Position numbers and translations under genes: made by a program. From contig NZ_VWVU01000001.1 of NCBI RefSeq assembly GCF_008638365.1, positions 186,001 to 250,000 of the forward strand: 64,000 bases of DNA, given 5' to 3'. Under the pieces are notes generated by a model. It was not told where the DNA came from. It saw only the letters and a program-made list of their open reading frames with translations, and did not search any database. Below, one piece after another: positions 8,481 to 16,709 of this stretch. The stretch is from Nocardiopsis quinghaiensis. GTDB taxonomy: Bacteria; Actinomycetota; Actinomycetes; Streptosporangiales; Streptosporangiaceae. Position 1 is the stretch's first letter, and the number at the start of each line of letters is the position of its first letter.

Positions 8481-10343
8481 ATGACTTCCTCCCCTCCTCC
8501 GTCCGATCCGCCCCAGTCGCGTGGTGAGGACCCCCCGCAGCCGGGCGGTGCGCCTCCCAGCGGCACGCCCTTCGAGGCGAACCCCCACGGCGGCACCCCT
8601 CACGGCGGTACGCCCGCAGGTGGGGTACCCGCAGGCGGAGGTCCTTCCGGGGGGATGTACTCGGGCGGTATGCCGGGCCCGCCTCCGGGCGGTCCTCCTC
8701 CAGGGGGGATGCCCCCGGGCGGTCCCCCTCCGGGCGGGATGCCCCCAGGGGGGATGCCTCCGGGTCCCCCTCCAGGAGGAATGCCCCCGGGCGGCCCTCC
8801 CCCCGGCGGGATGCCCCCCGGCCAGTTCGGCGGCCCGCCCCCGCCTCCGCCTCCGAAGCCGCGCAGACTGGGCCTGTTCTCTTCGCCGTCGGGGCTGCGT
8901 GCCGCGCTGCTCAACGCCTCCGGTACGGGTGCCGGGTACGTCTACCTGCGCCAGTGGCCCTTCTTCGCCGGGGCGCTCATCATCACCGTCGGCCTGCTGG
9001 TCACCGCCGCGATCATGGGGGCCGCCGACAACGTCCTGCTGTGGGCGGCGGTCTTCGCCGCCTGGTTCGTCGTCGCGGCCGTGCTCGGCCTCTTCGCCGG
9101 GCGCTCCCGGGACGAGCGCGTCCTCAACCGGGGCGAGCAGCCGTCCAAGGGCGCGACGCCCCTCCTCGTCGCCGCGGGGCTGGTGGTCGTCCTGCTCGTC
9201 TCCCTCACCGGCGTGTGGCAGGCGGGTGAGTGGCGGCTGCGTGTGGCCGACGCCGCCCACGCCCGGGGCGAGTGCGGTGGGAGTGAGGCCGTCGCCGCCT
9301 ACGGGAGCGTGGAGAACCTCTTCCAGCTCTCCTTCTCCCCGTCGCTCATGCAGCGGGCCCGTGCGGGCGCCGAGGCCTGTGCCCTGCTGGAGCGGGCCCA
9401 GGTGGAGGTGTCCGCCGAGGAGTACGAGCAGGCCCTGAACTCCTACGGCTCCTACTTCGCGCACCCCGCCTCCCGCTGGGAGGACACCGACGGCGAGGTC
9501 GCCGACATCCACCTCTCCTACGCCGCCAACCTGGTGTCGGTGGCCGAGGAGGGCTTCAACGGCGAGGTCACCGAGGACTACCGCGAGAGCATGCGCAGGG
9601 CCCACGAGGTCTACAGCGTGATCCCCGTGGACTACGAGGGCACCGAGGCGGCCGGGAACGTGCCCACCGCGCTCTCCGAGCTGTACGAGACCGGGACCAG
9701 CCAGTACGCCGCCGAGAACTGGTGCGCGGGCTTCGACCAGGTCGAGATGTTCTCCGACCTGGTCTGGGACACCGTCCCCGAGGTCGCCGAGCGCATCGTC
9801 TCCGAGCGCCCGGACGCCGCGCTCAAGTGCGGCTGGGAGCACGTCGGAGAGGGCCGCTTCGCACCGGCCGAGGACATGGTCGACCTCCTGGAGGAGGAGT
9901 ACCCCGACCACGAGGCCGACGACGTCGAGAAGATGGTCGTCCACATCGGTGCCGGACGCATCGAGTCCGAGATGGACACCCTGACCGCCATCGGCGAGGT
10001 CGACTTCGCCCCGGCCCCCACGGGCGGCTCCGGCAACGACAAGGCCGTCCTGGAGATCACCAACAACTCGCCGTACGAGATGCGGTTCCTCTACGTCGGG
10101 CCGGACAAGGTCCACGAGGAGATCCTCACCCCCGCGTGCGAGGACTGCGAGGCCTACAGCTCGCCGCCCACGGGCAACAGCTGCTTCGACAAGGGCGAGG
10201 TGATGAAGGTGGAGTTCGAGCCCGGCGAGTACCGGGTGCTGCTCACCTCGAACGACTCTCTCTTCGCGGCGCCCCTGCACGGCAACGTCGACTTCGGTGC
10301 GGGCGACAAGTACGAGTCCTGCTACTACATCACCGAGGAGTGA
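8481..10343 (+). CDS. Membrane protein of unknown family, paralogue 2 (full-length copy)
   Basis: A 620-residue paralogue of the preceding gene. Residues 1-125 are low-complexity Gly/Pro/Met repeats (units such as GGMPPGGPPP), far longer than in paralogue 1. Three hydrophobic segments lie at about 161-181, 184-207 and 224-248. The long external region includes a stretch (337-396) absent from paralogue 1. The closing domain has ACEDCEAYSS, SCFDKGE, EPGEYRVLL and CYYITEE, suggesting one or two disulfides in a beta-rich fold. Both genes have their own 5' regions, which share short words such as GGCCGGAAGCGG. A hairpin terminator follows the stop. The function is unknown. Confidence 0.85.
   Translation: MTSSPPPSDPPQSRGEDPPQPGGAPPSGTPFEANPHGGTPHGGTPAGGVPAGGGPSGGMYSGGMPGPPPGGPPPGGMPPGGPPPGGMPPGGMPPGPPPGGMPPGGPPPGGMPPGQFGGPPPPPPPKPRRLGLFSSPSGLRAALLNASGTGAGYVYLRQWPFFAGALIITVGLLVTAAIMGAADNVLLWAAVFAAWFVVAAVLGLFAGRSRDERVLNRGEQPSKGATPLLVAAGLVVVLLVSLTGVWQAGEWRLRVADAAHARGECGGSEAVAAYGSVENLFQLSFSPSLMQRARAGAEACALLERAQVEVSAEEYEQALNSYGSYFAHPASRWEDTDGEVADIHLSYAANLVSVAEEGFNGEVTEDYRESMRRAHEVYSVIPVDYEGTEAAGNVPTALSELYETGTSQYAAENWCAGFDQVEMFSDLVWDTVPEVAERIVSERPDAALKCGWEHVGEGRFAPAEDMVDLLEEEYPDHEADDVEKMVVHIGAGRIESEMDTLTAIGEVDFAPAPTGGSGNDKAVLEITNNSPYEMRFLYVGPDKVHEEILTPACEDCEAYSSPPTGNSCFDKGEVMKVEFEPGEYRVLLTSNDSLFAAPLHGNVDFGAGDKYESCYYITEE
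8851..9488 (+). repeat. Direct repeat copy 2, 638 bp, identical to 6978-7615
   Basis: This is the partner of the repeat in paralogue 1. Perfect identity, including synonymous positions, contrasts with clear divergence of the same two genes further downstream. That implies recent gene conversion or very recent partial duplication. Confidence 0.95.
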
Positions 10344-10410
10344 CCGGGCGCCCCGGCCCGGCGCGGGAGGGACACCGCGCCGGGTCCGGCGGCCCCGCCA
10401 CGGCCCCGGA

Positions 10411-10436
10411 CCCCGGGTCGACGTGCGACCCCGGGG
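10411..10436 (+). terminator. Terminator-like hairpin after paralogue 2
   Basis: CCCCGGGTCG (10411-10420) pairs with CGACCCCGGGG (10426-10436) around ACGTG, with one bulged C. It lies 68 bp after the stop and before the acuC promoter region. Confidence 0.6.
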
Positions 10437-10505
10437 TTCGGGCCGCCATCCGGTTTTGCGTACTGTGTGCTTCGGAGCACGCACACCTGAAACGGGGGTC
10501 ACCAT

Positions 10506-11696
10506 ATGGGAGGGCGCACGTCCTGCTCGCTTCGGGTGGCATGGGATGACGGACTCACCGCCTACGACTTCGGGCCCCAGCACCCGATGGCACCGATCCG
10601 TGTCGAACTGACCATGGCGCTCAGCCGGGACCTCGGTGTCCTGGACGCGCCGGGGGTCGGCCTGCTGGACGTCGAACCGGCCTCGGACGAACTGCTGGCC
10701 CTGGTGCACGACCCCGCCTACATCGAGGCGGTCAAGCGCGCGGGCCGCACCCTGGAGCCCGACGAGGCCCACATGCTGGGGACCTCGGACAACCCCGTCT
10801 TCAAGGACATGCACGACGCCGCCGCGCTCATCTCCGGCGCGTCCGTGGCCGCGGCCCGGGCCGTGTGGTCCGGCGAGTGCGCGCACGCCGCCAACATCGC
10901 GGGCGGTCTGCACCACGCCATGCACGGCAACGCGTGGGGTTTCTGCGTCTACAACGACCCGGCCCTGGCCATCGCCTGGCTGCTGGAGCAGGGCGCCAAG
11001 CGGATCGCCTACGTGGACGTGGACGTCCACCACGGGGACGGTGTCCAGAACGCCTTCTACAACGATCCGCGCGTACTCACCATCAGTCTCCACGAGTCGC
11101 CGGCGACCCTGTTCCCCGGCACCGGCCAGGCGTCGGAGACCGGCGGGCCGGACGCCGAGGGGTACGCGGTCAACGTCGCCCTCCCGGCAGGGACCGGCGA
11201 CACGGGCTGGCACCGCGCCTTCGACGCCGTCGTGCCGCCGCTGCTGCACGAGTTCCAGCCGGAGATCCTGGTCACCCAGCAGGGCTGCGACACCCACGCC
11301 CTGGACCCGCTCGCCAACCTCACACTGAGCGTGGACGGCCAGCGCCGGGCCTACACCGAGCTGCACAAGCTCGCCCAGAAGACCGCCGGCGGCCGGTGGC
11401 TGCTGTTCGGCGGCGGCGGGTACGGGCTGGTGCACGTCGTCCCGCGCGCCTGGACCCACCTGCTGGGCGAGGCCGCGGGACATCCGATCCACCCCGAGGC
11501 CGAGACCCCGCAGAGCTGGCGCGACTTCGTGCGCCAGCGCACCGGGGAACTGGCACCGCTGTACATGACCGACGGGCGCGACGTGTCCTTCGACCCCTTC
11601 GAGAACGGCTACGACCCCGGCGACCCGGTCGACCGCGCCATCCACGCGACCCGTACCGCGGTCTTTCCCAGCCACGGGATCGACCCGAGCCTGTAG
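10506..11696 (+). CDS. acuC: AcuC-type histone-deacetylase-family protein
   Basis: A 396-residue cytoplasmic class I HDAC-fold deacetylase, as in acetoin utilisation protein AcuC. Family members remove acetyl groups from lysines, for example on acetyl-CoA synthetase, with Zn2+. Visible catalytic features are the His pair in GGLHHAM (136-137), zinc ligands Asp173 and His175 in DVDVHHGDG, Asp262 in CDTHALDP, and the Gly-rich loop with the catalytic Tyr in GGGGYG. The opening WDDGLTAYDFGPQHPMAP is highly characteristic. The ATG at 10506 follows a GGGGG run. It precedes the phosphatase-like and HTH genes in the same direction, an order also known in Streptomyces. Confidence 0.93.
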   Translation: MGGRTSCSLRVAWDDGLTAYDFGPQHPMAPIRVELTMALSRDLGVLDAPGVGLLDVEPASDELLALVHDPAYIEAVKRAGRTLEPDEAHMLGTSDNPVFKDMHDAAALISGASVAAARAVWSGECAHAANIAGGLHHAMHGNAWGFCVYNDPALAIAWLLEQGAKRIAYVDVDVHHGDGVQNAFYNDPRVLTISLHESPATLFPGTGQASETGGPDAEGYAVNVALPAGTGDTGWHRAFDAVVPPLLHEFQPEILVTQQGCDTHALDPLANLTLSVDGQRRAYTELHKLAQKTAGGRWLLFGGGGYGLVHVVPRAWTHLLGEAAGHPIHPEAETPQSWRDFVRQRTGELAPLYMTDGRDVSFDPFENGYDPGDPVDRAIHATRTAVFPSHGIDPSL

Positions 11697-11953
11697 CCGG
11701 GAGCGTGGAGGGGACACGGCGGCGCCTCCGACGCGTCCGGGCCGCGCGTCCTCCCCTCCCCCCGTACCGGGACCGGCGGCGTGGGTCCTTGTAACACCCT
11801 GATGCCAACCGGTGCGAATTCCGGGGCGCCCGCGCGTGACGCGTTCCAAGCGGGTAGGACAGAGGTTGAATACCGGGCGAACGGGAGCAGGCGTCGTGGT
11901 GGCAGCACGGCGTGGCGCACGCTCGCTGCGCAGACGAGGAAGGGGAACGCCAG

Positions 11954-12751
11954 GTGACGCCGCCGACACGCGCTGAACTCATCACCTATCTGGTGCGCAC
12001 GGGGATCGCCGGACACGTCGACACTCCACGCCAGAACAACCTTCGGCACTACCGGCGGCTCGTCCAGAAGGACCCCTACCACCAGTTCGGCCTCACGTTC
12101 TCCCACGACTGGGCCTACCCCGAGGTCCTGGCCCTGATGAGCAAGCGCTGCGGAGTGGTGTCCGACGAGGAGTACGTGTGGGGGATCGACACGATCGACC
12201 CCGACCTGACCATCGACGCCCTGGAGGCCCTCGCCGACCGGATGGCCCTGGCCGCCGAACGCCGGGAGCGGGTCATGTTCGCCACAGGCCACCCCCGCAA
12301 CCTCCGCGAGACCTACCGGGCCTGGAAGGACGCTCTCGCCGAACGCGGCTGCCCGGTCATCACTGCGGGAGGCGGCTACTCCTACGAGGTGACCACGGAA
12401 CGCCCCCCGAACCGTCGGATCGTGGTTTGGGAGGACGAGATCGCGATCGTCACGGACGGGCACCTCGCGCGTCACAGCCACCACCCCTTCGCCATGCGCG
12501 CCATCCTGGCCGACCTCGCGGACCGCGGTGAGGCGTGGCCGCAGTTGGTCATCGCCGATCACGGGTTCGCGGGTGCGGCGGGGGAGGCGGGGGTGCCCAC
12601 GGTGGGCTTCGCCGACTGCAACGACCCCGCCCTGTTCCTTGCCGAGTCCGAGGGAAAACTACTGGTCACCGTGCCTTTGGACGACGGATATCTGACCGAG
12701 GACTATGCGCCGCTACGCCAGTACGTTCTCGCTCGGGCCGGTCTGTTGTGA
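11954..12751 (+). CDS. Conserved actinobacterial phosphatase-like protein
   Basis: A 265-residue cytoplasmic protein of a family usually annotated as phosphatase in actinobacteria, found downstream of acuC. It has no signal peptide or membrane segment. Conserved-looking stretches are FSHDWAYPEV, ATGHPRNLRETYRAW, AGGGYSYE, ARHSHHPFAMRA and VIADHGFAGAAGEAGV. The last two look like metal or phosphate sites, but I cannot place them in a known superfamily. The GTG at 11954 is preferred because AAGGGGAA lies about 7 nt upstream; a GTG at 11912 is possible. The 257-bp gap before it carries its promoter region and no supported gene. Confidence 0.75.
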   Translation: MTPPTRAELITYLVRTGIAGHVDTPRQNNLRHYRRLVQKDPYHQFGLTFSHDWAYPEVLALMSKRCGVVSDEEYVWGIDTIDPDLTIDALEALADRMALAAERRERVMFATGHPRNLRETYRAWKDALAERGCPVITAGGGYSYEVTTERPPNRRIVVWEDEIAIVTDGHLARHSHHPFAMRAILADLADRGEAWPQLVIADHGFAGAAGEAGVPTVGFADCNDPALFLAESEGKLLVTVPLDDGYLTEDYAPLRQYVLARAGLL

Positions 12752-12873
12752 CCAGGGGGCACCATTTATACCCAGCGTTAAACCTCAACCGCCCCGCCAT
12801 CAACACATATCGGCGAAGACAGCATGAACGGCCTTTCGCAGGAGGGGACTCGGCTCTACCCTGAAAACGGACG

Positions 12874-12895
12874 TGTCAGTAGTGACAGCATGACA
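12874..12895. promoter_or_regulatory. Clustered TGTCA/TGACA half-sites upstream of the small HTH gene
   Basis: TGTCA (12874-12878) and TGACA (12883-12887) form an inverted repeat with a 4-bp spacer. A second TGACA follows at 12891-12895. The cluster sits 110 bp before the HTH gene and could be an operator; no regulator is identified. Confidence 0.3.
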
Positions 12896-13003
12896 CGCTG
12901 GCGTGGCGTTGGGACGGGCACACCGGGGTCGTCCTTCCCGCCGTGCACCACGCCGGGTTGAACGGTAGACAATGCTCACGTCCGGGAATGAGGGCGTCGG
13001 AAG

Positions 13004-13207
13004 ATGAACGGGAGCAAGCCGCCTCTCGAAGAGGTCAGGTTCTTGACTGTGGCGGAGGTCGCCACGATCATGCGTGTGTCCAAGATGACCGTTTACCGAA
13101 TGGTGCACTCGGGAGTTCTCCCCGCGATTCGCGTGGGACGTTCCTACCGGGTTCCCGAGCGGGCCGTGCACGACTACCTCCGCGAGGCTTTCGTCGAGGC
13201 TGGTTGA
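13004..13207 (+). CDS. Small excisionase-fold helix-turn-helix regulator
   Basis: A 67-residue DNA-binding protein with an excisionase/MerR-like winged HTH over nearly its full length. FLTVAEVATIMRVSKMTVYR is the HTH, and AIRVGRSYRVPERAVHDYL the wing and following helix. It resembles a highly conserved Streptomyces protein found next to acuC and the phosphatase-like gene. It is distinct from the BldC-type regulator also present in this window. GGAAG sits directly before the ATG. In Streptomyces a tiny basic ribosomal protein gene often follows it; no such frame is visible here. Confidence 0.88.
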   Translation: MNGSKPPLEEVRFLTVAEVATIMRVSKMTVYRMVHSGVLPAIRVGRSYRVPERAVHDYLREAFVEAG

Positions 13208-13417
13208 TCCAGGGCCGGGTCGACCGGGGCTGCCCCCAGCTCCCGGTCAGCCGACAACGCGGGGGGCGGTGTCTCACGGCCATCGCCCCCACTTCTTCTT
13301 TCCCCCTCCCCAGGGCTCCTCCCCGCCACCCCGCGCCTCGCCGTACGGAACCGGCCTTCGCGCCGACGGGTCACACGGCCCTTGTGCCGGGGCGGCGGAA
13401 CGGCTGCCAGGGCATCT

Positions 13418-13441
13418 ACTACACTTTGTCGTTGTTGTAGT
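13418..13441. promoter_or_regulatory. Inverted repeat in the promoter region of the ccs operon
   Basis: ACTACA (13418-13423) and TGTAGT (13436-13441) form a perfect inverted repeat with a 12-bp centre. That centre contains another near half-site, TGTCGT. TACA/TGTA half-sites are typical of BlaI/MecI/CopY-type repressors. The element ends 36 bp before the resA start, where a promoter would lie. Confidence 0.5.
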
Positions 13442-13477
13442 CCGCCCTGTTCACACCCCGTTCGCGAGGTTCCCTCG

Positions 13478-14230
13478 ATGCCCAGCACCAGCACCGGTAC
13501 GTGCCGAGGCCGTGCCGTGCCGCGCCTGGCGGCGAGCGCGCTCGCCGCCGCACTCGCCCTGACCGGTTGCGCCGGGGGCAACGAGATCCAGGCCGGTGAC
13601 GAGGACAGCCGCTTCGTCTCCGGGGACGGCAGCGCCACCTCCTTCGAGACCGCCGACCGTGTCGAGGCGCCCGACGTCACCGGGGCCGCCCTCGACGGGG
13701 GCGAGATCTCCCTCGGCGACTACGAGGGCGGCATCCTCGTCCTCAACGTCTGGGCGAGCTGGTGCGGTCCCTGCCGCACCGAGCAGCCCGTCCTGGACGA
13801 GGTCCACACCGAGTACGCCGACCTGGGCGTGGACTTCCTCGGCGTGAACATCAAGGACGACGAGACCGCCGCCCGGTCCTACCTCGACAGCAAGGACGTC
13901 GCCTACCCGAGCCTGTACGACCAGCCCGGCGAGGTACCGCAGGCCTTCCGCGACACCGTCCCGCCGAGGTCCATCCCCAGCACGCTCGTCATCGACCCCG
14001 AGGGCCGCATCGCCGCCCGCGTCATCGGACCGACCACCTACGGCCAACTGACCGGACTGCTCAACCCGCTGGTGGTCGAGTTCGGTCTCGGCGACCCGGA
14101 GGAGCGCCCCAGGGTCGCGGAGCAGGAGGCCGAGGAGGCCCGCGGGGAGGCCTCCGCGGATCCCTCCGGCAGCCCGTCCGAAGCTCCTCCCGAGGACACC
14201 GGGGCCGAGTCCGCAGGGGACGACCGCTGA
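13478..14230 (+). CDS. resA: ResA/TlpA-type thiol-disulfide lipoprotein for cytochrome c maturation
   Basis: A 250-residue membrane-anchored thioredoxin-fold protein that keeps apocytochrome c haem-binding cysteines reduced on the outer face. The lipobox LTGC places the lipidated Cys at residue 31. The redox motif WCGPC has Cys96 and Cys99, and the cis-Pro lies in [13 protein letters not shown]. An acidic, Ser/Pro-rich tail of about 50 residues follows the fold and is probably disordered. GAGG precedes the ATG by 9 nt. The stop overlaps the ccdA start (TGATG), so the genes are translationally coupled. It is the first gene of a four-gene system II operon. Confidence 0.93.
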   Translation: MPSTSTGTCRGRAVPRLAASALAAALALTGCAGGNEIQAGDEDSRFVSGDGSATSFETADRVEAPDVTGAALDGGEISLGDYEGGILVLNVWASWCGPCRTEQPVLDEVHTEYADLGVDFLGVNIKDDETAARSYLDSKDVAYPSLYDQPGEVPQAFRDTVPPRSIPSTLVIDPEGRIAARVIGPTTYGQLTGLLNPLVVEFGLGDPEERPRVAEQEAEEARGEASADPSGSPSEAPPEDTGAESAGDDR

Positions 14231-15048
14231 TGGGCGCGATCGGCGCCACCGTCCTCACGGGGTCCCTGCTCGCCGCGGTCCCGCTGGCCCTGGCCGCCGG
14301 GCTCGTCTCCTTCCTCTCCCCGTGCGTTCTCCCGCTCGTGCCCGGCTACCTGTCCTACGTGACCGGCATGAGCGGCGCCCACATGCGCGAGCGCTCCGCC
14401 GGGGCCGCCGGCGCGGAGGGCGCGACCGCCACGGCGACCGTCTCCGACGTCGACGCCGAACTGGCCACCCGCCGCTGGACCATGGTCACCGGCAGCGTCC
14501 TCTTCATCGCCGGGTTCACCCTCGTGTTCGTCGCCGTCGGCGGTTTCGTCGGCTGGCTCGGCGAGGTCCTCATGGACCACACCGAACCCATCACCCGGGT
14601 GCTCGGGGTCCTCACCATCGTCCTCGGCCTGGCCTTCATGGGCGTTATGCCGGGCTTCGGCCGCGAGTTCCGCTTCCACCGGCTGCCCCGCGCGGGGCTG
14701 GCGGGAGCGCCCCTGCTCGGCGTCCTCTTCGGCCTCGGCTGGACCCCGTGCATCGGACCGACCCTGGCCGCCGTGCAGACCCTCGCCTTCGTGGAGGGCG
14801 GTGCGGGGCGCGGCATGCTGCTGTCCCTGGTCTACTGTGTCGGGCTGGGACTGCCCTTCGTCCTCGCCTCGCTCCTGTACAGGCGCGCCCTGGGCGCCTT
14901 CGGCTGGCTCAAGCGCCGCACCCGCGCGGTCACCATGGTCGGCGGGGCCATGCTCGTCCTGGTCGGTCTGGCGATGGTGACCGGGCTGTGGACGCAGCTG
15001 ACCATCGCCATGCAGGGCTGGGCCGCCGACTTCCAGACGGTGATCTGA
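14230..15048 (+). CDS. ccdA: CcdA-type thiol-disulfide electron transporter
   Basis: A 272-residue polytopic membrane protein of the CcdA/DsbD family. It passes reducing power from cytoplasmic thioredoxin across the membrane to ResA. About six hydrophobic segments are visible. The two redox cysteines are Cys32 in [13 protein letters not shown] and Cys174 in GWTPCIGPT, both in the family's Pro-flanked motifs. A loop of about 50 residues rich in Ala/Glu separates the first two segments. The start overlaps the resA stop, and the gene's own stop overlaps the resB start. Confidence 0.94.
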   Translation: MGAIGATVLTGSLLAAVPLALAAGLVSFLSPCVLPLVPGYLSYVTGMSGAHMRERSAGAAGAEGATATATVSDVDAELATRRWTMVTGSVLFIAGFTLVFVAVGGFVGWLGEVLMDHTEPITRVLGVLTIVLGLAFMGVMPGFGREFRFHRLPRAGLAGAPLLGVLFGLGWTPCIGPTLAAVQTLAFVEGGAGRGMLLSLVYCVGLGLPFVLASLLYRRALGAFGWLKRRTRAVTMVGGAMLVLVGLAMVTGLWTQLTIAMQGWAADFQTVI

Positions 15049-16706
15049 TGAGCACGACCGCGAACGACGACGCCAGCCGGGCCGGAACCGGGGAGGCCGC
15101 CCCCGGGAGCCGGGCCAGAGGGCTGGGCCCGCTCGGCTGGCTGCGCTGGACCTGGCGGACCCTCACCTCGATGCGTACCGCGCTGATCCTGCTGTTCCTG
15201 CTGGCGGTCGGCGCCATCCCCGGTTCGATCCTGCCGCAGAACGTGGTCAGCGTCGACGAGGTGACCGCCTACTACGGGGAACACCCGGAGCTGGCCCCCT
15301 GGCTGGACCGGTTCTACCTCTTCGACGTGTTCTCCTCGCCCTGGTACGCGGCGATCTACCTGCTGCTGTTCGTCTCCCTGGCGGGCTGCGTGTTCCCGCG
15401 CGCGGTCGCGCACGCCCGGGCGGTGCGGGCCAGGCCGGTCCGCACACCCCGGAACCTGGGGCGCATGCCGTACACGGCGAGGTTCACGACGGACGCGGCC
15501 CCGGAGACGGTCCTGGAGCAGGCGCGCGGAATCCTCCGGGGCTACCGGAGCGAAAGGTACGGGGACTCCCTCTCCAGCGAGACCGGGTACCTGCGTGAGG
15601 CGGGGAACGTGCTGTTCCACCTCGCGCTGCTCGGCCTGCTGCTGGCCCTGGCCGCCGGGTCCTTCCTCGGCTACCGGGGCAACATGCTGCTGGTGGAGGG
15701 CCAGGGGTTCGCCAACACCCTGACCTCCTACGACGCCTTCTACCCCGGCCACTGGACGGACGCAGGCGACCTGGAGCCGTTCACCCTCCACCTGGACGGC
15801 TTCGAGGCCTCCTTCATCGAGGAGGGCGACCTGCGGGGACAGGCCGAGTCCTACGTCGCCGACCTGGCCTACAAGGAGTCCCCGGAGAGCGAGGAGGCCC
15901 GGCACCGGCTGGAGGTCAACCACCCGCTGAGCGTGGACGGAGTACAGGTCTACCTGCTCGGCCACGGGTACGCGCCGGAGTTCGAGGTGCGCAACGCCGA
16001 CGGGGACGTGGTCTTCGACCAGGCGGTCCCCTTCCTGCACCGGGAGACCAGGACCTTCACCTCCGACGGCGTCGTCAAGGTGCCCGACACCGGTGGCGAG
16101 GCGCTGGGCTTCGTGGGCGTGTTCCTGCCCAGCGCCGCGGAGGCCGAGGACGGCGGACTGGTCTCCGACTTCCCCGGGCCGGAGAACCCGCGGGTCACAC
16201 TGGAGGGCTACCAGGGCGACCTGGGACTGGTCGGACCGCAGTCGGTCTACCAGCTGAGGACCAGCGGGATGGAGGAACTCGGCGGCTCGCCCGTGATGGG
16301 GATCGGCGACACCTGGGAACTGCCGGACGGTGCCGGGTCGATCACCTTCTCGGGCTACAGCGAGTACATCAGCCTCCAGGCCAACCGGGACGGTGCCCGG
16401 CTGCCCGCGCTGACCGCGGCCTCCCTGTCCGTGCTCGGCCTGATCATCACCCTGTTCGTCCGCCCGCGCCGCGTGTGGGTGCGTGCGGTGCCGGGTGAGG
16501 ACGGCCGTACCCGGGTGGAGCTGGCCGGTCTCGGCAAGACCGAGGTCGCCGGGAACAACGCCGAGTTCCACGAACTCACCACGACACTCGCAGAACGGCT
16601 CCGGAGCGGGTCGGACGACGGGCCCCCGAGTCCGGAGGGCCCACCCACCGGAGCAGAGACCAACACACCAACCGACCCGCCAGAGTCGACGACAACGAGG
16701 GAGTGA
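15048..16706 (+). CDS. resB: System II cytochrome c synthase subunit ResB
   Basis: A 552-residue membrane protein that works with CcsB to move haem outward and attach it to apocytochrome c. A short cytoplasmic N-terminus is followed by a TM segment with the family motif LTSMRTALILLFLLA (about 39-60). A second TM lies near residues 100-120 and a third near 185-205. A large external domain follows, and a final TM sits at about 448-468. The C-terminal cytoplasmic tail is about 80 residues. The order and size are standard for actinobacterial ResB. ATG overlaps the ccdA TGA. Confidence 0.94.
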   Translation: MSTTANDDASRAGTGEAAPGSRARGLGPLGWLRWTWRTLTSMRTALILLFLLAVGAIPGSILPQNVVSVDEVTAYYGEHPELAPWLDRFYLFDVFSSPWYAAIYLLLFVSLAGCVFPRAVAHARAVRARPVRTPRNLGRMPYTARFTTDAAPETVLEQARGILRGYRSERYGDSLSSETGYLREAGNVLFHLALLGLLLALAAGSFLGYRGNMLLVEGQGFANTLTSYDAFYPGHWTDAGDLEPFTLHLDGFEASFIEEGDLRGQAESYVADLAYKESPESEEARHRLEVNHPLSVDGVQVYLLGHGYAPEFEVRNADGDVVFDQAVPFLHRETRTFTSDGVVKVPDTGGEALGFVGVFLPSAAEAEDGGLVSDFPGPENPRVTLEGYQGDLGLVGPQSVYQLRTSGMEELGGSPVMGIGDTWELPDGAGSITFSGYSEYISLQANRDGARLPALTAASLSVLGLIITLFVRPRRVWVRAVPGEDGRTRVELAGLGKTEVAGNNAEFHELTTTLAERLRSGSDDGPPSPEGPPTGAETNTPTDPPESTTTRE

Positions 16707-16709
16707 CCG

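Noticed and set aside
8690..8840. The repeated GGCGGGATGCCCCC-like DNA units as a possible CRISPR or iteron array.
   Set aside because: The units are irregular, have no spacers, and encode the in-frame Gly/Pro/Met head of paralogue 2.
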